Part shown: positions 23,318 through 31,843 of the stretch, one piece after another
Layout of the letters: each line of letters begins with the position of its first letter
Position numbering within the stretch: the first letter of the stretch is position 1
Origin: JANQEA01 sp964466035
GTDB lineage: Bacteria; Bipolaricaulota; Bipolaricaulia; UBA7950; UBA9294
Direction of reading: 5' to 3'
Length of the DNA stretch: 64,000 nt
NCBI GenBank assembly: GCA_964466035.1
Contig: CAYXLR010000010.1
Span: 1 to 64,000, forward strand
Notes under the pieces: generated by a model
Database searches by the model: none
Told to the model about the DNA's origin: nothing
Seen by the model: only the letters and a program-made list of their open reading frames with translations
Translations under genes and position numbers: made by a program

Positions 23318-25223
23318 CTCGATCGCGCCGAAGGTGAATCCGTCGATCGGCCTCGATCGGACGATCGACGCGGCGGTCGACCACCTCCTCTCGCTTCAGT
23401 CGGACGCCGGCTACTGGTGGGCGGAGCTCGAGTCGAACGTGACGATCACCGCCGAGCACGTCTTCCTTCGCCACGTCCTCGGAAACTCCGACCCGAAGGA
23501 GGCGCGCGCCGCCGCGGCCCACATCTTCTCGAAGCAGCGCGACGACGGGACGTGGGCCAACTGGCATGGCGGCCCGCCCGAGCTGTCGACGACGGTCGAG
23601 GCGTACCTCGCGCTCAAGATGGCCGGGATCGCGCCCGATGCGCCGGAGATGGCGAAGGCGAGGGCGTACGTCCTCTCCCGCGGCGGGGTGGAGAACGTCC
23701 GCGTCTTCACCAAGATCTGGCTCGCGATGATGGGCGAGTGGGACTGGCGCGGCCTGCCGGTCCTCCCGGCCGAGTTCGTCCTCCTGCCGGCACGGTTCCC
23801 GATCAGCGTCCACTCGTTCGGCTGTTGGGCGCGCCAGACGATCGTCCCGATGGCGATCATCATGGACGCCAGGCCGGTCGTCCCGCTCCCGGAATCGGCG
23901 CGGATCGACGAGCTGTTCCCCCGCGGCCGCGAGCGCGCCGACCTGTCGATCCGACCGGCGAAGACGACGTGGCAGGCGCGCGGCTTCCTCCTCCTCGACC
24001 GGCTCCTCCGGCTGCACGAGCGGCTCCCGTGGAAGCCGCTCCGCCGTCGCGCCCTCGCCCGCGCCGAGGCGTGGATCCTGGAGCGCCAGGAGGCCGACGG
24101 GTCGTGGGGCGGGATCCAGCCGCCGTGGGTCTACTCCCTGATCGCGCTGAAGCTGCGCGGCCACTCCCTCGACGACGGACCGCTGGCGAAGGGGTTCGCC
24201 GGCGTCTACGGCGACACCGGCTTCGCGATCGAGGAGGACGGGTCGTTCCGCCTCCAGTCCTGCCTGTCGCCGGTCTGGGACTCCGGCCTCGCGCTGATGG
24301 CGCTCCGCGACGCGGAGCTCCCTTTGGACCACCCGGGGATCGCGCGCGTCGCCCGGTGGCTCGTCGACGAACAGGTCCTCACGGGAGGGGATTGGCAGGT
24401 CCGCTGCGACGCCCGGCCCGGCGGCTGGGCGTTCGAGTTCGCCAACGACGTCTATCCGGATACCGACGACACGGCGGTCGTCATGATGGGGCTTCTCGGC
24501 GACCCTCTCACGGAGGAGGCCGTCGCCCGCGGCGAGGCGTGGCTCCTCGGCATGCAGAGCCGAAACGGCGGCTGGGGCGCGTTCGATCGGAACAACACGC
24601 AGACCTGGACGCGGCAGATCCCGTTCTGCGACTTCGGCGAGGTGATCGATCCTCCGTCGGCCGACGTGACGGGACACGTCGTCGAGTGCCTCGGACGGCT
24701 CGGGCGCCGGATCGGAGACCGCGCCGTCGATCGAGCCGTCGACTACCTGAAACGGGATCAGGATCCGGACGGCGCTTGGTTCGGACGGTGGGGCGTCAAT
24801 CTCACCTACGGGATCGGCAGCGTCCTCCCCGGACTGGAGGCGGTCGGCGAGGACATGGGCTCCGCCTACGTCCGGCGCGCCGTCGACTGGTTGATCGCGC
24901 ACCAGAACGAGGACGGCGGCTGGGGAGAGCGGATCGAGGGGTATTACGACCCGGCGTGGCGAGGCCGTGGGCCGTCGACCCCGTCGCAGACGGCGTGGGC
25001 CGTTCTCGCTCTCCTCGCGGCCGGAGAGGCCGGACATCCGGCGACGCGGGACGGCGTCGAGTACCTCGCGCGGACCCAGAACGGTTCGGACGGCTGGGAC
25101 GAGCCCCAGTTCACCGGGACCGGCTTCCCCACCGACTTCATGATCCGCTACCACCTCTACCGGGACGTCTTCCCGCTGATGGCCCTCGGTCGGTATCGCC
25201 GCGCGGTGAGGGAGGCGGAATGA
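23310..25223 (+). CDS. shc: Squalene-hopene cyclase
   Basis: 637 residues, the family length. The catalytic acid motif is present as DTDDTA (near residue 384). QW repeats occur along the chain: QRDDGTWANWH, QEADGSWGGIQP, QSRNGGWGAFD, QDPDGAWFGRW and QNEDGGWGER. The enzyme is a monotopic membrane protein that folds squalene into hopene/hopanol in one step. It overlaps hpnG at the start and ispH at the end. Nothing unusual is seen in the active-site motifs. Confidence 0.97.
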   Translation: MRSSIAPKVNPSIGLDRTIDAAVDHLLSLQSDAGYWWAELESNVTITAEHVFLRHVLGNSDPKEARAAAAHIFSKQRDDGTWANWHGGPPELSTTVEAYLALKMAGIAPDAPEMAKARAYVLSRGGVENVRVFTKIWLAMMGEWDWRGLPVLPAEFVLLPARFPISVHSFGCWARQTIVPMAIIMDARPVVPLPESARIDELFPRGRERADLSIRPAKTTWQARGFLLLDRLLRLHERLPWKPLRRRALARAEAWILERQEADGSWGGIQPPWVYSLIALKLRGHSLDDGPLAKGFAGVYGDTGFAIEEDGSFRLQSCLSPVWDSGLALMALRDAELPLDHPGIARVARWLVDEQVLTGGDWQVRCDARPGGWAFEFANDVYPDTDDTAVVMMGLLGDPLTEEAVARGEAWLLGMQSRNGGWGAFDRNNTQTWTRQIPFCDFGEVIDPPSADVTGHVVECLGRLGRRIGDRAVDRAVDYLKRDQDPDGAWFGRWGVNLTYGIGSVLPGLEAVGEDMGSAYVRRAVDWLIAHQNEDGGWGERIEGYYDPAWRGRGPSTPSQTAWAVLALLAAGEAGHPATRDGVEYLARTQNGSDGWDEPQFTGTGFPTDFMIRYHLYRDVFPLMALGRYRRAVREAE

Positions 25224-26098
25224 ACATCGACAGGGCGAAGGTCCTCGGCTTCTGCGGCGGGGTCCGCCGTGCGGTGCAGATGATCGAGTCCGAGCTCGCC
25301 GAGCGCGGGCCGCTGCACACGCTCGGTGCGATCGTCCACAACGCCCACGTCGTCGATGCCCTCGCCGCGAAGGGCGCGAGGATGGCGACCGATCTCGACG
25401 AGGTCCCGGAGAACGGGACCGTCGCGATCACCGCCCACGGCGCCGGCGAGGAGGTCTTCGCCGAGATCGAGCGGCGGGGGCTCCGGCTCGTCGACACGAC
25501 GTGTCCGATCGTCCGCCGCGCGCAGGAGACGGCGGCGCGACTCGTCGAAGAAGGGTTCACCGTCGTCCTCTACGGCGAGGCCGAGCATCCCGAGGTACGC
25601 GGGATCCTGTCTTGGACGCGCGGACGAGGGACGGCGACGCAGTCGCCGGACGTCGAGATCCCGATCGGCGAGCGGGGGATCGCGCTGATCGCGCAGACGA
25701 CGAAGAGCCCGACCCGGTTCGCCGAGTTCGCCCAGACGCTCGTCCGGCGCTTCACCGGGGCGGCGCAGGAGATCCGGATCATCGACACGACGTGCCCCGA
25801 GACCGGACGGCGCTACCAGGCGGCGAAGGAGCTCGCCGAGACGGTCGAGGCGCTGATCGTGGTCGGAAGCCGGACGTCGGCCAACACGCGGAAGCTGGCC
25901 GAGACCTGTCGCGAGACGGGGGTCCCCACGTACCACATCGAATCCGCCCAGGAAATCGAAGAGGACTGGTTGGACGGAACGCGCCGAATCGGCGTCACGG
26001 CCGGCGCCTCGACGCCGGACGACGTGATCAACGCCGTCGTCGGACGGCTGCGGGCGCCGGAGCACGTGAAGGAAACCGGGGGGAGGAGAGGAGCATGA
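25220..26098 (+). CDS. ispH: 4-hydroxy-3-methylbut-2-enyl diphosphate reductase (IspH)
   Basis: 292 residues. The three cluster cysteines Cys12 (GFCGGVRRAV), Cys95 (DTTCPIV) and Cys192 (DTTCPETGRR) are present, with His40, His73, His123 and Glu125 of the diphosphate pocket. It makes IPP and DMAPP in the last MEP step, using an oxygen-sensitive 4Fe-4S cluster. Its place inside the hopanoid operon, with ATGA overlaps on both sides, ties precursor supply directly to hopanoid output. Confidence 0.97.
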   Translation: MNIDRAKVLGFCGGVRRAVQMIESELAERGPLHTLGAIVHNAHVVDALAAKGARMATDLDEVPENGTVAITAHGAGEEVFAEIERRGLRLVDTTCPIVRRAQETAARLVEEGFTVVLYGEAEHPEVRGILSWTRGRGTATQSPDVEIPIGERGIALIAQTTKSPTRFAEFAQTLVRRFTGAAQEIRIIDTTCPETGRRYQAAKELAETVEALIVVGSRTSANTRKLAETCRETGVPTYHIESAQEIEEDWLDGTRRIGVTAGASTPDDVINAVVGRLRAPEHVKETGGRRGA

Positions 26099-26568
26099 AA
26101 ACATCGATGGAAGAGCAGGTAGGGATGAAGCTGCACCGACGCGTGATCGAGCGCGAGGCGTCCGGAGCGCCGGAGTTCATCGACATCACCGACGAGGTCC
26201 TCGCCGCCGTGGAGGCGTCCGAGATCCGCGAGGGGTCGGTGACCGTCTTCTCCCGGCACACGACCGCCGCGGTGAAGATCAACGAGAACGAGCCGCTGCT
26301 CCTGGAGGACATGGCGCGCTTCCTCGAACGGGCCGCGCCGCGGGAGGCCGACTACCGGCACAACGACTTCGTCATCCGCACCGCCAACATGACCGAGGAC
26401 GAGTGCCCGAACGGACATGCCCACTGTCAGCATCTTCTCCTGTCGGCGAGCGAGACGATCCCGGTCTGCGACAGCGTCGCGCTCCTCGGCCGGTGGCAGC
26501 GGATTTTCCTGATCGAGCTCGATCGGCCCCGATTGCGCCAGGTCGTCATCCAGGTTCAGGGATGGTAG
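26095..26568 (+). CDS. yjbQ: YjbQ/UPF0047 family protein
   Basis: 157 residues, ATG overlapping the ispH stop, with GAGGAGAGG before it. The UPF0047 signature is clear: GSVTVFSRHTTAAVKINENE, then DYRHND and NGHAHCQHLLLSASETIPV, then QRIFLIELDRPR. The conserved His and Cys line a putative metal-bound active site. E. coli YjbQ has weak thiamin phosphate synthase activity in vivo, but its real role is unknown. Its presence inside a hopanoid operon is unexpected. Confidence 0.92.
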   Translation: MKTSMEEQVGMKLHRRVIEREASGAPEFIDITDEVLAAVEASEIREGSVTVFSRHTTAAVKINENEPLLLEDMARFLERAAPREADYRHNDFVIRTANMTEDECPNGHAHCQHLLLSASETIPVCDSVALLGRWQRIFLIELDRPRLRQVVIQVQGW

Positions 26569-27461
26569 CGGCGCACGCCCGCGCGCTGCTCGAACCGACG
26601 CCGGCGCCGGCGTCGATCGAGGAGGCGAGCCGGTTCTGCCGGAGGCTGGTGCGCGCGCACTACGAGAACTTCACCGTCCTGTCGTGGCTGGCGCCGCGCG
26701 GGATGCGCCGCCACCTCGCCGCCCTGTACGCCTACTGCCGGACGGTCGACGATCTCGGCGACGAGGCGCCCGGCGATCGACTGGCCCTCCTCGACCGGTT
26801 CGAGGACGAGCTCGACGCGGCGTTCGCGGGACGAGCGAGACACCCCGTCCTCGTCGCGCTGCAAGAGACGATCGCACGCTTCTCCCTCCCGCGGGAGCCG
26901 CTCGCCCGGTTGATCGAGGCGAATCGGATCGACCAACGGCAAAGCTCGTTCGCCACGTTCGACGAGCTCCGGGACTACTGCGAGCATTCCGCGACCCCCG
27001 TCGGACGGCTCGTGCTGATGCTCTACGGGTACCGGGACGAAGAGCGGTTCGCCCTCTCCGACGCCACCTGCACCGCGCTTCAGCTCGCCAACTTCTGGCA
27101 GGACCTCCGGCGCGACGCCGCGGCCGGCCGTGTCTATCTCCCGGAGGACGAGATGGCCGAGTACGGCGTCGGGCGGTCGGACCTCCGTGCCGAGCGCGCC
27201 TCGGCGGGCCTGAGGGACTTGACGTGGTTCCAGGTCGACCGCGCCCGCTCGTACTTCCGCGCCGGACTCCCCCTGATCGACCGCGTCCGCGGCCACCTGC
27301 GGATCGACCTGGCGCTGTTCTCCCTCGGCGGCCTGGCGATCCTCCGCAAGATCGAGCGTCAGGAGTACGACACCCTCTCCCACCGCCCGGCGCTCTCCGG
27401 CCCGGAGAAGGTCGGGCTCGCCCTTTCCGCGCTCCTCTCGAATCGATGGCGGCGGATCTAG
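26562..27461 (+). CDS. hpnC: HpnC, hydroxysqualene synthase-type squalene/phytoene synthase
   Basis: 299 residues from the ATG at 26562, which overlaps the yjbQ stop by 7 bases. Squalene/phytoene synthase fold: YAYCRTVDDLGDEAP (first DxxxD) near 60, and ANFWQDLRRDAAAGRVYLP (second motif) near 170-188. In the HpnCDE route one enzyme condenses two farnesyl diphosphates to presqualene diphosphate (HpnD) and the other converts that to hydroxysqualene (HpnC). The order C-D-E and the RQSSF segment support the HpnC call. Confidence 0.92.
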   Translation: MVAAHARALLEPTPAPASIEEASRFCRRLVRAHYENFTVLSWLAPRGMRRHLAALYAYCRTVDDLGDEAPGDRLALLDRFEDELDAAFAGRARHPVLVALQETIARFSLPREPLARLIEANRIDQRQSSFATFDELRDYCEHSATPVGRLVLMLYGYRDEERFALSDATCTALQLANFWQDLRRDAAAGRVYLPEDEMAEYGVGRSDLRAERASAGLRDLTWFQVDRARSYFRAGLPLIDRVRGHLRIDLALFSLGGLAILRKIERQEYDTLSHRPALSGPEKVGLALSALLSNRWRRI

Positions 27462-28402
27462 CGCGCGCCTACCGCGCCTGCGCCCGCACGGCGCGCCGGC
27501 ACGCGCGCAACTTCTACTTCGCGTTCCTCAGCCTTCCCCGGGCGCAGCGTCGCGCCGTCTACGCGCTGTACGCGTTCTGCCGCGAGGCGGACTGCGTGGC
27601 GGACAACGCCGTTCCGGCGTCGTCCGCCTCGGAAGAGAACGGCTCCGCCGTTCTCTCGGTGCGTGAGCTAGAGGAAGTCCCTTCTGCGACGAACAACGGC
27701 ACTCCGGACGATCTTGAAGCACGCCGGGCAGGGTTGGACGCGATGCGGGATCGACTGGCGGCCGCGTCGCGGGGCGAACCGGAAACCGAACGCGACCTCG
27801 CCCTCGCCGACGCGATCGACCGGTACGGCGTCTCCGAAGCGGACCTCCGCGCCGTCCTCGACGGCGTCGGGATGGACCTGACCCCGATGCGCATCGAGAC
27901 CAACGAGGAGCTGCGGAGCTACTGCTACCACGTCGCCTCGTCCGTCGGCCTGGCGACCCTCCCGGTCCTCACCGACGGAGCCCCGCCGACCGCCGGGATG
28001 CGGGAGGCGGCCGTCGATCTCGGTCTCGGGATGCAGTACGTGAACGTCCTCCGCGACATCGACGAGGACCTGGCGCTCGGGCGGATCTACCTGCCGAGGA
28101 AGGAGCTCGCCGCCCACGGCGTCGACGAAGCCGCGCTGAGGGCGCGGACGATGACCGACGGGCTCCGTTCCCTGCTCGCCGCGCATGCCGAGCGCGCCAG
28201 ATCGTACCTGAATTCCGGCTGCCTCCTCCTCCCGAACCTCCCCCCGCGGGGCCGCGCCTGCCCCTGGCTCCTGTCGGAGATCTACGGTCGGATCCTCGCG
28301 CGGATCGTCGCGGCCGACTACCCCGTCTTCGAGCGGCGGGTGTCCCTCCCTGCGTCCGAGAAGCTCTGGCTGGTATTCTCCTCGTCATGGAAGCGGCTCT
28401 GA
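27446..28402 (+). CDS. hpnD: HpnD, presqualene diphosphate synthase, with an in-frame insertion
   Basis: 318 residues from the ATG at 27446, overlapping hpnC by 16 bases. Family motifs: YALYAFCREADCVADN, where the usual VDDIADE is changed but the DxxxD spacing is kept, and QYVNVLRDIDEDLALGRIYL. Between the first motif and the helix starting DDLEARRAGLD lies a segment of about 30 residues (roughly 54-85; VPASSASEENGSAV... to ATNNGT) that I do not expect in the family. Its DNA is less GC-rich and holds a perfect 10-base inverted repeat. It is probably a surface loop, so the enzyme may still work. Confidence 0.9.
   Translation: MAADLARAYRACARTARRHARNFYFAFLSLPRAQRRAVYALYAFCREADCVADNAVPASSASEENGSAVLSVRELEEVPSATNNGTPDDLEARRAGLDAMRDRLAAASRGEPETERDLALADAIDRYGVSEADLRAVLDGVGMDLTPMRIETNEELRSYCYHVASSVGLATLPVLTDGAPPTAGMREAAVDLGLGMQYVNVLRDIDEDLALGRIYLPRKELAAHGVDEAALRARTMTDGLRSLLAAHAERARSYLNSGCLLLPNLPPRGRACPWLLSEIYGRILARIVAADYPVFERRVSLPASEKLWLVFSSSWKRL
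27634..27656. repeat. Perfect palindrome inside the hpnD insertion
   Basis: Arms AGAGAACGGC (27634-27643) and GCCGTTCTCT (27647-27656) with a 3-base loop TCC. It sits in the middle of the extra coding segment of hpnD (about 27607-27705). The surrounding bases, including GAAGTCCCTTCTGCGACGAA, are atypical for the operon. It may be a mobile palindromic element inserted in frame. I did not find a second copy in the window. Confidence 0.55.
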
Positions 28403-29790
28403 ACGACGTCATCGTCATCGGCGGCGGCTTCGCGGGGATCGCGGCCGCCTGCCGGCTCGCCGGGGACGGCCGCCGTCCGCTCCTGCTGGAGCGGGCCCCG
28501 CGGCTCGGCGGTCGCGCCGGGTCGTTCTTCTCCCGCGATCGGGACGAGTCGCTCGACTACGGCCAGCACGTGCTGATGCGTTGCTGCACCGCCAGCATCG
28601 GCTTCCTCCTCCGGATCGGGGCGGGCCGCGCCGTGCGGTTCCAGCCGACGCTCTCGATCCCGATCGTCTGGCCGAAAGGACGTACCGTCCTCCGTTCGTC
28701 GCCGATGCCGGGCGTCCTTCACCTCGCCCCGTCCCTGCTTCGATACCGGCCGCTCCCCGTTCGGGACCGCCTGCGCGCGGTGCGGGCCGGCACGGCATTG
28801 ATCCTTCGGAGGGCCCGCGCCGACGTTCCGTTCACCGAATGGCTGAAGAACCGCGGACAGTCCGGCCGTTCGGTCGAACTCCTGTGGGACCCGATCTGCG
28901 TCGCGGCCTTGAACGCGCCGGCGCGCGCGGTCGGCGTTCGCGCGGCTCGAAAGGTGTTCCGGGACGCGTTCTTCCGGCCGGACGGGGCGGACGTGGGGTT
29001 CTTCACCGTCCCGCTCGCCGAGGTCTTCGACGCGGCCCGGCGCTACATCGAGGACCGGGGCGGCGCGGTCCGCGCCTCGACCGCCGTTGAGAGCTTCACG
29101 ATCGAGCGGGAGTCCGTCCGAGGCGTCGTCCTCTCGACCGGAGAGACGATCGAATCCGAGGCCGTCGTCAGCGCGGTCCCGCCGGCCGATCTGGCGCGAC
29201 TCGTGCCCGACGACGGCCCGCTCGCCCCTCTGCTGGCGAAGGCGTCCCGGCTCCGCTGGTCGCCGATCGTCGACGTCCACGCGTGGTTCGACCGGCCGGT
29301 TCTCGAGGACGAATTCGCCGTCGCCGTCGATTCCCCGATCCAGGCCGTCTTCGACGTCACGCGGCTGCACGGAAGGGCGCGAAACCAAGGACCGACGCAT
29401 CTCGTCCTCTCCCAGAGCGCCGCCGAAGCGTGGATCGACCGGCCGGTCGACGAGGTGTCCGAGGTTCTCCTCTCCGCCCTCGGCGACCTCTTCCCGCGCG
29501 TCCGGGCGGCGGAGCCCCTCGGCGCCCTGGTCCTCAGACACCGGCGCGCGACGCTCGTCCCGGAGCCGGGCTCCGAGCGGCTCCGGCCCCGCGCCGTCGC
29601 GCCGATCCGCTGCCTGTACCTCGCCGGCGATTGGACGTCGACCGGGTGGTCGTCGACGATCGAGGGAGCGATCCGCTCGGGGATCGTCGCCGCGGCGCAC
29701 GCCGAAGAACGGATCGCCTCAACGGCCCGGTTCGCGGAGGAAGAGAGACGGACGCCGCGGCGCTCCGGTTCGACCCCCGGGCCCGGCTGA
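28387..29790 (+). CDS. hpnE: HpnE, hydroxysqualene dehydroxylase (FAD amine oxidase family)
   Basis: 467 residues, start overlapping hpnD by 16 bases. The FAD-binding N-terminus is VIVIGGGFAGIAAACRLA, followed by LLLERAPRLGGRAGSFF. SLDYGQHVLMRCCTAS and the C-terminal CLYLAGDWTSTGWSSTIEGA complete the HpnE pattern. It reduces hydroxysqualene to squalene for the cyclase encoded four genes upstream. The last 30 residues are charged and poorly conserved. It is the last gene of the hopanoid operon and converges with a YcaQ-like gene. Confidence 0.93.
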   Translation: MEAALNDVIVIGGGFAGIAAACRLAGDGRRPLLLERAPRLGGRAGSFFSRDRDESLDYGQHVLMRCCTASIGFLLRIGAGRAVRFQPTLSIPIVWPKGRTVLRSSPMPGVLHLAPSLLRYRPLPVRDRLRAVRAGTALILRRARADVPFTEWLKNRGQSGRSVELLWDPICVAALNAPARAVGVRAARKVFRDAFFRPDGADVGFFTVPLAEVFDAARRYIEDRGGAVRASTAVESFTIERESVRGVVLSTGETIESEAVVSAVPPADLARLVPDDGPLAPLLAKASRLRWSPIVDVHAWFDRPVLEDEFAVAVDSPIQAVFDVTRLHGRARNQGPTHLVLSQSAAEAWIDRPVDEVSEVLLSALGDLFPRVRAAEPLGALVLRHRRATLVPEPGSERLRPRAVAPIRCLYLAGDWTSTGWSSTIEGAIRSGIVAAAHAEERIASTARFAEEERRTPRRSGSTPGPG

Positions 29791-29823
29791 GATCCGACAG
29801 ACGAGCGGGCGATCGAAGCCCCC

Positions 29824-31086
29824 TCAGCCCGCCGGACCCTTCCCGGCGGCGAGGGCCGCGCGAGCGTGCCGCGAGATGGCGCCCCGTCCCTTCGGCGGAG
29901 ACATCCGCTCCACCTTGACCGACGCGCACCGGTTGAACGCGGCGAATCGGGCGAGCGCCGTTCCCAACTGCTCCAGGAACGCATCGGTCGCCTCGAATCC
30001 CGGCTCGAGCCACAGCTTCCGCACGATCAGCCGCTTCGCCTTCCGGTCCGCCTTCGGGTCGAGCCGCCCGACCAGCCGATCCCCGAACAGGATCGGGAGC
30101 ACGAAGTACCCGTACCTCCGCTTCGCCTCCGGGAGGTAGCACTCGATCGCGTAGTCGAAGCCGAACAGCCACTTCGTCCGCGGCCGCTGGATGATCAGGC
30201 CGTCGAACGGGGACAGAATCTGCACCCTGGGGTCGACCGCCTCGCCGGTCGGCTCCTCCAGGCGCTCGGCCAGGGCGTAGCAGGCCCCGCCTTTCGTCCC
30301 CTCGACGCTGACTTCGATGACCTCGCCCGCGCCGACCAGATCGCCCAGCGCGCGCCGGACGACCGGCTTGGCGACCACCTTGACGAACTCGAGAACCTCC
30401 CGGTCGCGCGCCACCCCCAACCCCTGGAGCGCCCGCTGCACTTGGAACCGGCCGCACGCCTCGTCGGACGGCGGCGTCGAATCAACGCCCGGCGGCAGGA
30501 CCCGCTCGGTCAGGTCGTACACCTTCTGGAAGTTGCGCCGCTCGGCGATCATCAGGTCCCCCTGCCAGAAGAGGAGCTCGAGCGCCCGCTTCGCCGGCTT
30601 CCAGTCCCACCACGTCCCCCGCCTCGTTCCCGGCGGCGGCTCGAAGTCCTTCGACGTCAGCGGCCCTTCGGCGCGGACCCGCTCCAGAACTACCTCCATG
30701 ACCGTTCCGTGTTTCTCCCGCCAGTCGCGCATCCAGGGCGGTCCGTGTTCGCGGATTCGGTTCATCTGCGGGACGAAGTAGCGGTAGTCCGACATCGGCA
30801 CGTAGGCCATCGCGTGCGCCCAGTACTCGAACACGCGTCGATCGTCCGCCTGCAGCGCGTGGAGCATCTCCGGGTCGTAGTCCGGGCAACGCACCCACAG
30901 CGTGTGGTGATGCGCCCGGTTGACGGCCGCGATCGTGTCGATCTGCACGTAGCCGAGCCGCTCGATCGCCCGCGCGACGCCCTCCTTCCCGGCCGGCAGC
31001 GAACCCCCTCCGTCGAGGAGCTGGCAACGCAGGGCCAACCTTCGGGCGTCGGTCCGGGTGAGTCGTGCGACGGGCATGGTACGCAT
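29824..31086 (-). CDS. YcaQ/AlkZ-like winged-helix DNA glycosylase family protein
   Basis: 420 residues (417 if the second Met, four codons in, is used). The HTH_42 family shows in ARRLALRCQLLDGG, in the catalytic-type QxD in GYVQIDTIAAVNRAHHHTLW, in VFEYWAHAMAYVPMSDYRYF, and in a C-terminal ILSPFDGLIIQRPRTKWLFG followed by YFVLPILFGDRLVGRLDPK. YcaQ and AlkZ unhook interstrand crosslinks and remove alkylated bases. The QxD Gln and Asp are kept, so it is probably active. It is downstream of the truncated sigma gene in the same direction, with a 91-base gap. Confidence 0.88.
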   Translation of the reverse strand: MRTMPVARLTRTDARRLALRCQLLDGGGSLPAGKEGVARAIERLGYVQIDTIAAVNRAHHHTLWVRCPDYDPEMLHALQADDRRVFEYWAHAMAYVPMSDYRYFVPQMNRIREHGPPWMRDWREKHGTVMEVVLERVRAEGPLTSKDFEPPPGTRRGTWWDWKPAKRALELLFWQGDLMIAERRNFQKVYDLTERVLPPGVDSTPPSDEACGRFQVQRALQGLGVARDREVLEFVKVVAKPVVRRALGDLVGAGEVIEVSVEGTKGGACYALAERLEEPTGEAVDPRVQILSPFDGLIIQRPRTKWLFGFDYAIECYLPEAKRRYGYFVLPILFGDRLVGRLDPKADRKAKRLIVRKLWLEPGFEATDAFLEQLGTALARFAAFNRCASVKVERMSPPKGRGAISRHARAALAAGKGPAG

Positions 31087-31177
31087 GATTCTGACGAAAA
31101 CGGGGACCCGTTCAAGGCGCCATGCCGAGCCGCCTGCGATCCGACGGACGGGGGGAGCGAGCGCCGGGCCGGGCCGT

Positions 31178-31843
31178 CTACTCGTTCGCGCGGAAGAGGC
31201 TGTGGAGGAGGTACTGCTGCAGATCGGCCAGCCTCTCCAGCGCGGAGGCGAGCTTGATCCGGTACTCGATCGGGAAGGTGGACGGCTTGATGCTGCGGAT
31301 CTTGCTCAGATCGATCTTCGGAATCGGATCGTTCTCCCGCCGGCTCGCGTCGAGCGAGACGTAGCTCAGCGCTTCCCGCGCCTTGAAGATCTCGGTCAGC
31401 CCCTCTTCGGTGATGTTGACCGCCTCGGCCAGCTGCCCGAGGCTGGGGAGCCGGCCGGTTTCCCGGAGGAGGCGCGCTTCGGCGACCTCGATCTGCCGAT
31501 TGAGGTCGCGCATCCAGTTCGGGACCACGGCCTGCTTGACCCGATCGCGGATGTGATTCCGGATCTCCCCCTTGATCAGGTTCTCCGCGTAGTCGCGGAA
31601 GCTCCTGCCATGCGAGAGGTCGAAGTTGTAGACCGCGTTGAGGAGGCCGAGATAGCCGGGGCGGAAGAGCTCTTCGCTGGTGAACCCGCTGGTGGGGAAG
31701 GTCGCGGCGATCACTTCCCCGATGATCGGCGTTCCACGACGGAGGATCTCCTCTCGGACGGAGTCGATGTCCTCGCTCTCCTCCTTCAGGAGCCGGAGGA
31801 GGTCGTCCAGCTCCTGATCGGACAGGTCGGACCGCTCGCTCAT
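31178..31843 (-). CDS. Sigma-70 family protein lacking the region 4.2 helix-turn-helix
   Basis: 221 residues from the ATG at 31843, which overlaps the stop of the upstream secreted-protein gene (ATGA). Region 2 is clear (RPGYLGLLNAVYNFDLSHGR, then YAENLIKGEIRNHIRD), and region 3 follows (LPSLGQLAEAVNITEEGLTE). It resembles the sigma factor at 45221. That protein continues through a full region 4; this one ends RLADLQQYLLHSLFRANE, just where the DNA-binding helices should begin. The DNA beyond the stop does not encode them in any frame I read. It is either a decaying copy or a factor that binds polymerase without recognising a -35 box. Confidence 0.85.
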   Translation of the reverse strand: MSERSDLSDQELDDLLRLLKEESEDIDSVREEILRRGTPIIGEVIAATFPTSGFTSEELFRPGYLGLLNAVYNFDLSHGRSFRDYAENLIKGEIRNHIRDRVKQAVVPNWMRDLNRQIEVAEARLLRETGRLPSLGQLAEAVNITEEGLTEIFKAREALSYVSLDASRRENDPIPKIDLSKIRSIKPSTFPIEYRIKLASALERLADLQQYLLHSLFRANE

